Source of the DNA: Pseudomonas gingeri
Lineage (GTDB): Bacteria > Pseudomonadota > Gammaproteobacteria > Pseudomonadales > Pseudomonadaceae
Length of the DNA: 64,000 bases
NCBI RefSeq assembly: GCF_013385635.1
Contig: NZ_JACAPR010000043.1
Coordinates: 1 to 64,000 of the forward strand
Direction of reading: 5' to 3'
Shown: positions 26,217-35,604 of the stretch, piece by piece
How positions within the stretch are numbered: the stretch's first letter is position 1
Layout: every line of letters starts with the position of its first letter
Position numbers and translations under genes: made by a program
The notes under the pieces: generated by a model
What the model saw: only the letters and a program-made list of their open reading frames with translations
Databases searched by the model: none
Told to the model about the DNA's origin: nothing

Positions 26217-26331
26217 CGTGGAGCCCTGTCTCAAGCGTGGTGGTGTCGTTGCGCGTCACTCTATATATTTACTGTCAGGGTGATAACTCGTTGATCTGTC
26301 GATTCAGTTTTTAACCGGAGTGAGAAATAAA

Positions 26332-27246
26332 ATGCTTGATCGTATTACCGGCATGCAGATTTTCTCCCAGGCCGCTCATCTGGGCAGCCTGTCGGCCGGC
26401 GCCCGGCAGATGGGTGTGTCGCCGGCGATGGCGACCAAGCATGTCGATGCGCTGGAACGGCGCCTGGGCGTGCGGCTGTTTCATCGCAGTACGCGAAAAC
26501 TCACCCTGACCGAAGCGGGCCAGCAGTACCTGGACGCCTGCGGCCGCCTGCTGCCCGACCTCGAGGACGTGGAGGCGATGATCGCTTCGCAGCGGGTGGA
26601 GGCGACCGGTTTGCTGCGGCTCAATACGCCGCTGTCTTTCGGCGTGCGCTTTGTGGCGCCCTTGTTGCCGGAGTTCTACCGTCGGCACCCGGGCGTCACG
26701 GTGGACCTGGGGCTCAATGATCGCGTGGTGGATCTGATGGAAGAGGGCTGGGACCTGACGATCCGCGTCGGGATGCTGAAGGACAGCCGCCTGGTGTCGC
26801 GCAAGCTGGCCGACAGCGCCATGATCGTCTGTGCCGCGCCGGCCTACTGGGACCGCCATGGACGTCCCGCGCGCTGGGCGCAATTGCACACGCACAATTG
26901 CCTGAGCTTTTCCTTGTCGAGTCTGTCGCGTCCCGATGAGTGGCGATTCGGCAAGGAGGCCGACAAGCGTGTAGCGGTCAAGGGCAGCCTGCGTACCAAC
27001 AACGGCGACGCCCTGGTCGCCGCCGCCACCGCCGGGCTGGGAGTGCTCTACGAGCCGGAGTTCATCGTCACGGACGCCATTCGCCGGGGTGACCTGGAGC
27101 CGGTCACGCTGGACGCGCCATCGGCCGACCTGGGCGGGATTCACCTGGTGCGCTCGTCCGATCGCACGCCGCCGGCGAAGGTCCGGGTGATGATCGACTT
27201 CCTTGTCGAGGCGTTCAATCCGCAGGCGCCATGGTCGCTGCCTTGA
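26332..27246 (+). CDS. LysR-family transcriptional regulator
   Basis: This 304-residue LysR regulator has a helix-turn-helix at about 18-60 (GSLSAGARQMGVSPAMATKH) and an effector domain beginning GLLRLNTPLSFGVRF, characteristic of the CrgA/PBP2 subgroup. It is divergent from the esterase-aldehyde dehydrogenase pair with a 115-bp gap, so it probably regulates them. Start ATG 26332 follows GGAG 11 bp upstream; a GTG 12 bp further upstream is possible. It converges closely (16 bp) on the MFS gene at 27263. Confidence 0.9.
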   Translation: MLDRITGMQIFSQAAHLGSLSAGARQMGVSPAMATKHVDALERRLGVRLFHRSTRKLTLTEAGQQYLDACGRLLPDLEDVEAMIASQRVEATGLLRLNTPLSFGVRFVAPLLPEFYRRHPGVTVDLGLNDRVVDLMEEGWDLTIRVGMLKDSRLVSRKLADSAMIVCAAPAYWDRHGRPARWAQLHTHNCLSFSLSSLSRPDEWRFGKEADKRVAVKGSLRTNNGDALVAAATAGLGVLYEPEFIVTDAIRRGDLEPVTLDAPSADLGGIHLVRSSDRTPPAKVRVMIDFLVEAFNPQAPWSLP

Positions 27247-27262
27247 AGTCGTGCGGCGGGTA

Positions 27263-28552
27263 TCAGTCAGGCTTGTGCTCGGCCACGCGCGGGCCGGTAG
27301 CCGGGAACGCCCGGACCGGTGTCGATTGACGTTTGCCCGGCAGGGTTTCGCGCAGGAACAGGCCGGCCAGCAGGCCGATCGCCAGGCTGCCCAGCGCCAG
27401 CAACAGGGTTTTCTCGATGCCATAGTGCTGCGCGATAAAACCCGCCAGTGCCGGCGCGACCGCGCCGCCGAACAACTCCGCGGCACCGACCACCAGCCCG
27501 GTCGCGGTGGCGATCTGCGCCGGCGACACCGACTCGCTGGTCAGTGGCCCGTTGATCACGCAAATCATGCTGAAGTTGAAGAAGGTGGTCATGAACAGCA
27601 GTCCGAACAACTGCATCGGTTCGGCGCCGGTGTTGATCAGCAGCCACAGCGACAACGCGGTGGCAACGAATGACAACAGCAACACTGGCTTGCGTCCCAG
27701 GCGATCCGACAGCGAGGGCATGATCATGTCCCCGGCGAAGCCGCCGAAACCGATGGCGGACATGACGAAACCCATCTGCGCGAGGCTCAGGTGCAGGTAG
27801 TCGGTCAGGTAGTTGGCGGTCATCACACTGACGACAAACAGGCAGGTCAGCGCGCAGCACATGCAGATGATGTTCAGCGGCATGTTGCGATGACGCAGGA
27901 CGGTCAGCCAGCGGTGTTTCTCGACGGGCTCGGGGGCGCTCGTCGGGGTCCTGGCGGCTTGGGGCCGGGTTTCCTTGAGGTTGCGGTAAATCAACCAGGC
28001 CAGGATGAAGCCCGGCAGCGCGACGATGGCAAAGACCCAGCGCCAGGAGGGCACCACCACGAGCAATTGCGTGGCGATGATCGGCGCCAGCCCCAGCCCG
28101 AGCAGAGGAAAGAAGCTCAGCTGGATGCCCATGTTTCGCCCACGGCGCAACGGATGGGAAACCTCGGCATTGGTGGCGATCGAGGTGGTGGTGAAGGCTC
28201 CCTCGGCCACGCCCATGATCGCCCGGATCACCAGCAACGAGGCGATGCCTGTCGCCAGGCCCGAGACGCCGGCCAACAGTGAAAAAACGATGAGCGAGGG
28301 GATCAGTACCTTGCGTCTGCCGAAGGTGTCCGAGATGCGACCGATCAGGATCGAGGACAGCGCCCAGGCCAGGGCCAGCACCGCCGAGATATTGCCCAGG
28401 TCCTGATAATCCAGGGACAGGTCTTTCATGATCGCGGGGAACAGCGGCAGGATGATGAAGCGGTCCAGTCCGACCAGGCCGAAGCCGAAGGCCAGGAGCA
28501 GGACGGCTTTCCATTCGTAACGCGAGTCCCATGCAGTCTTGTGGTCATTCAT
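27263..28552 (-). CDS. MFS transporter, last gene of the aromatic operon
   Basis: This 429-residue major facilitator has about twelve membrane segments. The loop 2-3 motif is GRISDTFGRRKVL, and the repeat in the second half is DRLGRKPVLL. It most likely imports an organic acid or aromatic compound, but the family sequence gives no substrate. It is 81 bp after the porin gene on the same strand, which places it at the end of the 13-kb unit that begins at 40354. A second MFS gene opens that unit, so one may import the parent compound and the other an oxidised derivative, or one may be an exporter. Confidence 0.88.
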   Translation of the reverse strand: MNDHKTAWDSRYEWKAVLLLAFGFGLVGLDRFIILPLFPAIMKDLSLDYQDLGNISAVLALAWALSSILIGRISDTFGRRKVLIPSLIVFSLLAGVSGLATGIASLLVIRAIMGVAEGAFTTTSIATNAEVSHPLRRGRNMGIQLSFFPLLGLGLAPIIATQLLVVVPSWRWVFAIVALPGFILAWLIYRNLKETRPQAARTPTSAPEPVEKHRWLTVLRHRNMPLNIICMCCALTCLFVVSVMTANYLTDYLHLSLAQMGFVMSAIGFGGFAGDMIMPSLSDRLGRKPVLLLSFVATALSLWLLINTGAEPMQLFGLLFMTTFFNFSMICVINGPLTSESVSPAQIATATGLVVGAAELFGGAVAPALAGFIAQHYGIEKTLLLALGSLAIGLLAGLFLRETLPGKRQSTPVRAFPATGPRVAEHKPD

Positions 28553-28633
28553 GGTTCGGGTTTCCAGATTTGAGGATGAGGCATGCCCGTGGCCGGGGAG
28601 ATCCGAGGCCAGGAGCGGCTTGGGAACAGTGGT

Positions 28634-29995
28634 CTAGAAGTAGAACAACGCGTCCATGCTGGCGGTCAGCTGATCGCGATCACGCCCGTTTCCGAAGGGG
28701 TGGTCCTGGCGGTTGCCGTCGAACCAGTCGTAACGCAGTTCCGGGCGCAGCGAGAGGTAGCGGTTGACGTCGTAGCGAAAGCCGGCGGTGAGGGCGTTGA
28801 AGTCGCCACGGGCACTGCTGACCGGGAACAGGGCGAAACCATCCGGGTCGCTGAAGTGCTCGCCACGTACCGAGAACGCCAGGTCCTTGCGATAGCGGTA
28901 AGTCACTACCGCATTCGCCCCCCACCAGCGGGCACCGTCGAACCCCGGCCCGTTGACGATATCGATGGTGTCCGGCCGGCCGTCGCCGGCCTGATGGCCG
29001 TAGAGCACTTCGGCGCCCATCGACCACCGCGCGTCAAACTCATGCCAGCCGTTGAGCGAGTGCTGCTGCTTGAGTTGGCCGTATGGCGAGACCAGCCGCT
29101 GGATCGGTGCCTGGACATCCTTGTTGCTGCTGTTCTCCTCGTTGCCGACGACGAACTCATAGTCGATCCAGGTCTTCATGTCCGGCGTGCGCCAGCGCAC
29201 GGCACCGGTCAGCGATTTGCTGTCGTTGTTGTCGCGCAGGTTGTTCCAGCCTTGCACCACGCCCAGTTCGACCCCCAGCACGCCGCTGTCGTTGCTCATC
29301 AGACGGGTGCCCATGAGTACGCCGGAAAAGGTTCCGGGCTCCGAGACCAGGGCGTAGGTCTTGGTGGCGAAGGCATTGCGCGCTTCGCGAATGTCCGGTG
29401 GGATTTCGTAGCCGATTCCCGGGCCGAAGATTCCGGCCATGACGGTCAGGCCGGTGCCGATCGGCAGGTAGGCGGTGGCGGCCAGGTTGGGCACGGCGAG
29501 GAAGCGTTGCTTGTCGCGCTGGGCCTTGGCCGGATCGTTGTCGCCCGGGGCATTCACGCCCCAATGCATGTCCCAGCCGAAGGTCCGGGCGAATTGGGCA
29601 TTGCGCCCGTAGTTGCCTTCGAAGGTGAAGCCGAACGAGAACTTGTCGGGTGTCGGGCCGGGCAGTGGGGTGACGCGCGGGACCATGTTCGAGTCCAGCG
29701 GCTTGTCGATGAACAGGCGCAGCGAGCCGAACTCCAGGCCTTCGTCGCCGGCGCCGATCAGTGGGAAGTTACTCATGCCGTCCTTGCGTTCGTCCGCCGT
29801 GGAGCGGTTGTTCCTGGAGTAGGTGGTTTCCGAAAGCCCCGAGACGATGATCCCGGTCTGCTTTTCCAGACTGTCGCCGAAAAGCGCGGTAAACAGGGCG
29901 CCTTCGCCACGGTCTTCGGAGGGGGCGGCGTGGACGGTGAGCGTTACGCAGGCGGCCAGGGCCGCACCAAGCTGAGCGATCTTGATGGTATGCAT
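28634..29995 (-). CDS. Outer-membrane beta-barrel porin
   Basis: This 453-residue secreted protein has a signal peptide (MHTIKIAQLGAALAACVTLT, cleaved after VHA). Alternating amphipathic strands end in a C-terminal aromatic residue (ASMDALFYF), as required for BamA insertion. It resembles the putative OmpL-like beta-barrel porin-2 group: the N-terminal mature part has GIIVSGLSETTYSRNN and the last third has RGEHFSDPDGFALFP. I chose ATG 29995 for the signal peptide; the frame extends 16 codons upstream without support. In the aromatic operon it should admit the substrate through the outer membrane. Confidence 0.82.
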   Translation of the reverse strand: MHTIKIAQLGAALAACVTLTVHAAPSEDRGEGALFTALFGDSLEKQTGIIVSGLSETTYSRNNRSTADERKDGMSNFPLIGAGDEGLEFGSLRLFIDKPLDSNMVPRVTPLPGPTPDKFSFGFTFEGNYGRNAQFARTFGWDMHWGVNAPGDNDPAKAQRDKQRFLAVPNLAATAYLPIGTGLTVMAGIFGPGIGYEIPPDIREARNAFATKTYALVSEPGTFSGVLMGTRLMSNDSGVLGVELGVVQGWNNLRDNNDSKSLTGAVRWRTPDMKTWIDYEFVVGNEENSSNKDVQAPIQRLVSPYGQLKQQHSLNGWHEFDARWSMGAEVLYGHQAGDGRPDTIDIVNGPGFDGARWWGANAVVTYRYRKDLAFSVRGEHFSDPDGFALFPVSSARGDFNALTAGFRYDVNRYLSLRPELRYDWFDGNRQDHPFGNGRDRDQLTASMDALFYF

Positions 29996-30092
29996 TGCCT
30001 TTCTCTTGTTTTTATAGGTAGGCGGATTCGCTGCCGCCCGCATCAGGCGACTGCCGGGGAGCGGGCGGGCAGCGTGTCGTTTGCGTCGGGAT

Positions 30093-31220
30093 TCAACCCA
30101 TGCGCAGGATCGGTTTGACGGTCAGGCCGCTCTGGGCGTCGGCAACGGCCTGGTTGATATCCTCGAAGTCGTAGAAACGCACCAGTTGGTCGAACGGAAA
30201 TCGTCCCTGGCGATACAGCTCCAGCAGGCGCGGGATGAACACCGAAGGAATGCTTTCGCCCTCGATCACCCCGCGAATGGTGCGGCCCTGGGTCATCACC
30301 TCATTGACGTCGAAGCTGGCTTCGGTGCCGGCCGGCGGGGCACCGACGATGGCGCAGGTACCGCGCGCCCTGAGAGCATCGATGGCCTGGCGCAGCACCG
30401 CCGGGCGACCGCTGGTTTCCAGGGTGCAATGGGCACCGCCGGCGGTGATGCGCCGGACTTCGGCCACCGGGTCGACCTCGCGGCTATTGATCACATGGGT
30501 GGCCCCCAGCGTCTTGGCCAGTTCCAGCCGGCCGGGGGTGATGTCCACGGCAATCAGCGTGGTCGCCCCGGCAATGCGCGCCGCCATCAGCGCGCTGAGG
30601 CCGACGGCGCCGGCACCGAATACGGCAAATGCCGTGCCGGCCTTTGGCTGCAAGACATTGAGCACCGCGCCGGCCCCGGTCTGCACGCCACATCCCAATG
30701 GCCCCAGCAGCTCCAGCGGCAGGTCCTTGTCGACCTTGACGAGGTTGCGGCGATTGGCAATCGAGTAGGTGGCAAACGATGACTGGCCGAAGAAATGGTC
30801 GTGGATCACCTGCCCGTGGCTGTCCCGGGTCGAGCCGCTGCCGTCGAGCCGGCTGCCGCCGAAATTCAGCGCGAAGGTGTGGGTGCAATAGGTCGCCTCG
30901 CCGGTGCAGCAGGGTTCGCAGTGCCCGCAGGAGAGGTAGCTCATCACCACGTGATCGCCGACGCTGAAGTCCTTCACCTCGGCCCCGACCGCCTCGACCA
31001 CCCCCGAGCCTTCGTGGCCGAGGACCATCGGCAGCGGGCAGGGGAAGTACTGGTCACGCACGATCAGGTCGGTGTGGCAGACCCCGCAGGCGACCACCCG
31101 TACCAGTACCTCGTCGGCACGGGGCGCTTGCAGTTCGATCTCTTCCATCAGGAAGCGACCGCCTTTTTCCCGGATCACCGCCGCCTTGGCGCGGTGCAGG
31201 TTTGGCTGTGGCTGTTGCAT
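30093..31220 (-). CDS. Zn-dependent aryl-alcohol dehydrogenase (XylB-like)
   Basis: This 375-residue medium-chain alcohol dehydrogenase has a catalytic zinc site that includes C48 (GVCHTD) and H69-E70 (LGHEGSG). The structural zinc cysteines are C98, C101, C104 and C112 (SCGHCEPCCTGEATYC). The NAD fold is at FAVFGAGAVGLSAL. It is closest in style to benzyl-alcohol / aryl-alcohol dehydrogenases, which oxidise a benzylic alcohol to the aldehyde. The next enzyme is an aryl-aldehyde-type dehydrogenase 18 bp away, so the two would make a carboxylic acid. ATG 31220 has AGGAG 9 bp upstream; an in-frame TTG two codons earlier is too close to that site. Confidence 0.9.
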   Translation of the reverse strand: MQQPQPNLHRAKAAVIREKGGRFLMEEIELQAPRADEVLVRVVACGVCHTDLIVRDQYFPCPLPMVLGHEGSGVVEAVGAEVKDFSVGDHVVMSYLSCGHCEPCCTGEATYCTHTFALNFGGSRLDGSGSTRDSHGQVIHDHFFGQSSFATYSIANRRNLVKVDKDLPLELLGPLGCGVQTGAGAVLNVLQPKAGTAFAVFGAGAVGLSALMAARIAGATTLIAVDITPGRLELAKTLGATHVINSREVDPVAEVRRITAGGAHCTLETSGRPAVLRQAIDALRARGTCAIVGAPPAGTEASFDVNEVMTQGRTIRGVIEGESIPSVFIPRLLELYRQGRFPFDQLVRFYDFEDINQAVADAQSGLTVKPILRMG

Positions 31221-31238
31221 GAACAATCACTCCTCGGC

Positions 31239-32708
31239 TCAGAACGGATAAGGACGTGGTGCGTGCTGCACGCTGATCCAGTGGTCGGTGGTGAAGGCGT
31301 CGATGATCCAGTCGCCGTTGAAGCGGCCCAGCCCGCTGTTCTTCACGCCACCGAACATGCTGTTGGGGCTGTCGTTGGCCGGGATGTCATTGATATGCGC
31401 CATGCCCGCCTGAAGCTGCTGGGCAAAGCGCAGGCCACGGCCTTCGTCACGGGTGAACACCGCGCTGCTCAGGCCGTATTCGGTGTCGTTGGCCATGTGC
31501 AGGGCATGGGCTTCGCTGTCGGCGCGGATGAGCTGCGCGATCGGGCTGAACAGCTCGGCCTGGGCCAGGGCCGAATCATTGCCGACCGGGCCGAATACAT
31601 GGGGTGGCAACACCAGCCCCTGCGGTTCGCCACCGAGCAGTTGCGCCAGGCCATCGGCGCGGGCCCGGGCGATATGGGCCAGTGCGCCGTCCAGTTGCCG
31701 CCGGTTGATCAGCGGACCGATCACCGTGTCGGCGGCGTCCGGGTCGCCGAACTTCAGGCGTGAGACCCGCTCGACGAACAACTGGACGAAGTCGTTGTAG
31801 AGCGAATGGTCGACGATGATCCGGTTGGTGCTCATGCAGATCTGGCCCTGGTGCAGGAAGCGCCCGACCACGGCGGCGTGCACCGCGTGCTCCAGGTCGG
31901 CATCGTCGAGGACCACCAGCGGCGCGTTGCCGCCCAGTTCCAGGGCGACATGCTTGAGGGTACCGGCGGCGGCGATCTGCGCATTGATATGGCGCCCGAC
32001 ATTGTTCGAACCGGTAAAGGAGATGAAGCGCAACGTCGGGTGCTGGACGAAGGCGTCGCCAATCTCGCTGTTCTGGCCGACCACCACGTTCAACAGCCCG
32101 GCCGGCAGCCCGGCTTCTTCATAGATACGGGCCAGCAGCAGGCCGCCGGTGATCGGGGTTTCCTGCGACGGCTTGACCACCACGGCGTTGCCCAGGGCCA
32201 GTGCCGGGGCGATGGAGCGGTGCGACAGGTGCATCGGCCAGTTCCAGGGGCTGATGACCCCGATCACCCCGAGCGGCTTGCGGTAGACGCGGCTTTCCTT
32301 GTCGGCGATGTCGATCGGCAGGATCCGTCCGGTGACACGGTTGGGGAAGGTCGCCGCTTCGAGCATGCCGTCGCGTACCGCGGCCCATTCCATGTTGGCC
32401 TTGGTCCGGGTGCTGCCGCTTTCACGGATCAGCCAGCTGACGATTTCCTCACGACGCGCCTGCATGATCTGCACCGCCCGGTGGAACACGGCGCTGCGTT
32501 CGGCCGGCAGTGCCCGCGCCCAGCCCTGTTGCGCGGCCTGGGCCGCCTGGCAGGCGTGTTCGAGGTCCGCGAGGTTGGCCAGTTGCAGTTCGGCGATCAC
32601 TTCGCCGTCGTACGGGTTGACGTCCAGCAGGCACTGGCCGATGCCGCCAGGGCGTTGTTCAGCGTCGATGTATTGACCGGCAAAGCCGGTGTAGTGACTG
32701 GAACTCAT
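31239..32708 (-). CDS. Aldehyde dehydrogenase (benzaldehyde/vanillin type)
   Basis: This 489-residue ALDH keeps C291 (HQGQICMSTNR), E257 (ALELGGNAP), N156 (SPWNWPMHLS) and K179. The MHLSHRSIAPALALGNAVV stretch is typical of benzaldehyde and vanillin dehydrogenases, which fits oxidation of the aldehyde made by the adjacent alcohol dehydrogenase. ATG 32708 opens MSSSHYTGFAGQYID; a longer frame upstream has no family sequence. It lies 49 bp after the amidohydrolase gene in the same transcription unit. Confidence 0.9.
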   Translation of the reverse strand: MSSSHYTGFAGQYIDAEQRPGGIGQCLLDVNPYDGEVIAELQLANLADLEHACQAAQAAQQGWARALPAERSAVFHRAVQIMQARREEIVSWLIRESGSTRTKANMEWAAVRDGMLEAATFPNRVTGRILPIDIADKESRVYRKPLGVIGVISPWNWPMHLSHRSIAPALALGNAVVVKPSQETPITGGLLLARIYEEAGLPAGLLNVVVGQNSEIGDAFVQHPTLRFISFTGSNNVGRHINAQIAAAGTLKHVALELGGNAPLVVLDDADLEHAVHAAVVGRFLHQGQICMSTNRIIVDHSLYNDFVQLFVERVSRLKFGDPDAADTVIGPLINRRQLDGALAHIARARADGLAQLLGGEPQGLVLPPHVFGPVGNDSALAQAELFSPIAQLIRADSEAHALHMANDTEYGLSSAVFTRDEGRGLRFAQQLQAGMAHINDIPANDSPNSMFGGVKNSGLGRFNGDWIIDAFTTDHWISVQHAPRPYPF

Positions 32709-32757
32709 GCTCTTCGCTCTCTTGATGTTGGCGAGCGCCGGGCGCTCGTTGGCGTTC

Positions 32758-33753
32758 TCAGCGGCGCTGCAGACGCGGGAACAGGCGCAGCGCGTTGCCG
32801 CGGGCAATGGCTTCGTGTTCACTGGCAGTCAAGCCTTCGAGAGCGCGGAAGTGGTTCACGTTGGCTTCGACGTTGGCCGCCGGTTGGAAGGGAAAGTCCG
32901 TGCCGAACAGGATCTGCGACAGCGGGGCCAGCGTGCGCAGGCCATCGAAGGTCGGCTGGTTGGCCGACATTGCCACGTCGTAGTACAGCCGTTGCAGCTC
33001 CGCGATCACCTCGGTCCCCGGCTTGGGCGCCGGCTTCATCGCCGGCATGCCGGAGAGCAGTGCGATACGCCGGGCAATCGACGGCAGCACGCCACCGGCG
33101 TGGGGCAGGATCAGGTTCAGCTCCGGGCAGCGCTTGAAGGTGTTGGAAAACACCAGGTCGATCACTGTACGGGCGGTGTCCACCGGAAACTCGAACAACG
33201 GTGCCGGGCGGCCCAGGCCGACCGCGTCGAAGCATTGCGGCGAGGTCGGATGCAGGAACACCGTGGCCTGGCGACGGTTCAGCTCATCGAAGATCGGTGC
33301 CAGGTCCTCGCTGCCCAGGTACTTGCCGTCGGCGTTGGTTTCGATGACCACGCCATCGAATTTCAGCTCGTCGAAGGCGTAGGCGATTTCTGCCAGCGAC
33401 TCCGCAACGTGGGGCAGCGGCAGGGTCGCGAAGCCGCCAAAGCGGCCCGGATGCTGCTGGATCACCGCCGCGGTGTCTTCGTTGATTGCACGGGCCAGGG
33501 CCACGCGTTCGTGCTTTTCCTTGAGAAAGCCGACGCTGGGCGACGACACCGAGAGGATCATTGTTTCGATATTGCCGGCATCCATGACCGCGAGCGCTTT
33601 TTCCGGCGACCACTGCGGCACCGGATAACCGCCGTCCAGGGTCAGCAGGCCGGCGCGGGTCAGCGCGGCCTGGTAGGTGGGCGACAGGCAATGGGCATGA
33701 ACATCGATCAGGCCGCAGTGGCAGCGGGCTGTCGAAGCGATTGGCTGGGACAT
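32758..33753 (-). CDS. Amidohydrolase-2 family protein, probable decarboxylase
   Basis: This 331-residue TIM-barrel metalloenzyme belongs to the ACMSD / gamma-resorcylate decarboxylase group. Metal-site residues are visible: H19 and H21 (DVHAHCLSP), a His in ATVFLHPTSP, a His in ILPHAGGVLPS and an Asp in LFGTDFPFQ. Family members decarboxylate hydroxy-aromatic acids or ring-cleavage semialdehydes, and a few hydrolyse ring-fission products. Between an aldehyde dehydrogenase that makes an acid and a flavin hydroxylase plus extradiol enzyme, decarboxylation of the aromatic acid or of its cleavage product is the best guess. Confidence 0.85.
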   Translation of the reverse strand: MSQPIASTARCHCGLIDVHAHCLSPTYQAALTRAGLLTLDGGYPVPQWSPEKALAVMDAGNIETMILSVSSPSVGFLKEKHERVALARAINEDTAAVIQQHPGRFGGFATLPLPHVAESLAEIAYAFDELKFDGVVIETNADGKYLGSEDLAPIFDELNRRQATVFLHPTSPQCFDAVGLGRPAPLFEFPVDTARTVIDLVFSNTFKRCPELNLILPHAGGVLPSIARRIALLSGMPAMKPAPKPGTEVIAELQRLYYDVAMSANQPTFDGLRTLAPLSQILFGTDFPFQPAANVEANVNHFRALEGLTASEHEAIARGNALRLFPRLQRR

Positions 33754-33767
33754 GGTGATTCCTCGAC

Positions 33768-34697
33768 TCAGTACAGTTGCAATTCGATCGGCAACCAGCG
33801 GTAGCCGCCATCACGCGCGACCAGATGGCCGTGCCCGGGGAACGGGAAGTGATAGGACAGGACGGCATGGCGTTCGCGCGCGACTTCTTCGAGCACGCGC
33901 ATGCGGGTGTGGGCGGCGGCGGCATTGTCGAAGTCGAACAGGAAACCCCACTCCGGGCGCTGCAACAGCAGCACCTGGTGGTGGCACAGGTCGCCCCAGA
34001 GCACCAGGGTCCGTTCCTGGCTTTCGATCTTGTACAAGGTGTGGCCCGGACTGTGGCCGGGGGTGCTGACCGCGGTGATGCCGGGCAGCAATTCGAAACC
34101 GTCGCCGATCAGGATGATGCGTTCGCGCTCGACGTATGGCGTGAGGTTCTTGTGCGCGCCGAGGAAGTGATCGCGCATGTGCGGGTTCATCGCCTCGCCC
34201 TTGGGTGTCGAGAGAATGCTCAGGTCGGTCCAGTAGTCCAGCTCCCTGGGGTCGATGGCGATCCGTGCATTGGGGTAGAGCAGTTGACCGTCATCGTCCA
34301 CCAGGCCCCAGCAATGGTCGGGGTGGGCGTGGGTGAGGGCGACAATGTCGATGTCCGCCGGATCGATCCCCGCCGCCCGCAGGTTGGTCAGGGCCTGGCC
34401 GGTCTGCGCCCCGAAGGTCTTGATACCGAAATCGGCATTGACCCCGGAGCCGGTATCGAACAGCACCAGCTGGCTGCCGGTGTTGACGATCAGGATATTC
34501 TGGTTCAGTGACATCCGGTCCTTGGGCAGGAAGTTGTCTTCCAGCAACTGATCGATTTCCTTCGGATCAGCCCCGATAAAGGTCGGATGCGGCGCACCCA
34601 TGTGCAACGGGCCGTCGGTAATGACCGTGCACTCGAATTCGCCATGCATGAAACGGGTCCAGCCACCTTGCAGTTGCTGAGTGAATGAAGCGCTCAT
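33768..34697 (-). CDS. Metallo-beta-lactamase-fold hydrolase
   Basis: This 309-residue MBL-fold enzyme has no signal peptide. The zinc motif THAHPDHC gives H123, H125, D127 and H128, with another metal ligand in STPGHSPGH and an Asp in LWGDLCHHQ. It is not a classic beta-lactamase by context. It sits between the extradiol dioxygenase and the amidohydrolase, where many ring-cleavage operons have an alpha/beta-fold hydrolase. Lactonase or thioesterase activity on a ring-fission product is plausible; quorum-quenching lactonase is an alternative reading. Confidence 0.87.
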   Translation of the reverse strand: MSASFTQQLQGGWTRFMHGEFECTVITDGPLHMGAPHPTFIGADPKEIDQLLEDNFLPKDRMSLNQNILIVNTGSQLVLFDTGSGVNADFGIKTFGAQTGQALTNLRAAGIDPADIDIVALTHAHPDHCWGLVDDDGQLLYPNARIAIDPRELDYWTDLSILSTPKGEAMNPHMRDHFLGAHKNLTPYVERERIILIGDGFELLPGITAVSTPGHSPGHTLYKIESQERTLVLWGDLCHHQVLLLQRPEWGFLFDFDNAAAAHTRMRVLEEVARERHAVLSYHFPFPGHGHLVARDGGYRWLPIELQLY

Positions 34698-34745
34698 AGG
34701 TCACCTGTCTGTTGTTTTTGTGGTGTTGATCGAGGGTGTTGCGCT

Positions 34746-35594
34746 TCAGCTCCTGATCCAGGCCTTGCCCCAGGAGTTGAGCGAGTATTCGCAGTGCGGC
34801 CAGACTCCGGCCTGGCGTTCCGGACCGGTGATTTCCAGCTCGGAGGACAGCTCCAGGCGGTTACGGTCGGCATCCACCACCATGAAGAACAGGTTGTTGC
34901 CGGGGCCATGGCGGCCGGGACCGAAGAAGATCGTGATGCGCTCGGCGGCGAAGCGATCGCCCCAGTCGCGAATGTCGTTCCACTCGTTGGTTTCGTAGCA
35001 GTGGTGATCCAGTTCGTTCCTGGAACCGCGGAAGAACGCCAGCGAATGGTGCTCGTTGTCCGAGCGCATGAAGCGGGTCATCAGGGCGCCGTTGGCCTCG
35101 TCGACCACATCGTCGGATACGGTGAAGCCGACCTTGTTGATGTAGAAGTCCAGCACCGCTTCCAGCTCGGTGGTCTGGAACACCACATGCTGCAGGCGAC
35201 CCGGCATGCCGGGATGGCTGGCGTCGGGAATACCCTGGCTGACACCGAACAGCAGTTGCCGGCCCTGGGGATCGCGAATGCTGAAGGCGTTGTCCTCCAG
35301 CAGCGGCGAGCGGACGTCTTCGGGCTGGCAGCCGCGGGCCTGCAGGTTCACCCGCAGCCGGCCGAGGCTGGCCTGGTCGGCCACGCCATAGGCCGCGGCG
35401 AGAAAGCCGTTGCTGTCGGCCGGGCTGATCAGCACGGCGCGTTGCGGCCCGGTCAGTACCCAGGTGCCATCGGCCTGCCGATAGCCCTGCAGGTCGAGCA
35501 TGCGCTGGTAAAAGTCCACCTGGCGCTGCGGCTCCTTGCTGGAGAGGTGCAGGTACAACAGGTGCGCAGGGGTTTGGGTCTGCAAGGTGTGCAT
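34746..35594 (-). CDS. Type I extradiol ring-cleavage dioxygenase (two VOC domains)
   Basis: This 282-residue protein has two vicinal-oxygen-chelate domains. The iron-binding 2-His-1-carboxylate set is visible in the second domain: H136 (RLQHVVFQT), H183 (NEHHSLAFF) and E248 (RNRLELSSE). It should cleave a catechol- or hydroxyquinol-type ring next to the hydroxyls, using O2. The C-terminal part (GPGRHGPGNNLFFMVVDADR) recalls enzymes acting on substituted trihydroxy- and dihydroxybenzenes, but the substrate is not readable. ATG 35594 follows GGAG; an in-frame upstream extension overlaps the hydroxylase gene and is not family sequence. It lies 10 bp after the flavin hydroxylase. Confidence 0.87.
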   Translation of the reverse strand: MHTLQTQTPAHLLYLHLSSKEPQRQVDFYQRMLDLQGYRQADGTWVLTGPQRAVLISPADSNGFLAAAYGVADQASLGRLRVNLQARGCQPEDVRSPLLEDNAFSIRDPQGRQLLFGVSQGIPDASHPGMPGRLQHVVFQTTELEAVLDFYINKVGFTVSDDVVDEANGALMTRFMRSDNEHHSLAFFRGSRNELDHHCYETNEWNDIRDWGDRFAAERITIFFGPGRHGPGNNLFFMVVDADRNRLELSSELEITGPERQAGVWPHCEYSLNSWGKAWIRS

Positions 35595-35604
35595 GACGGT
35601 CTCC

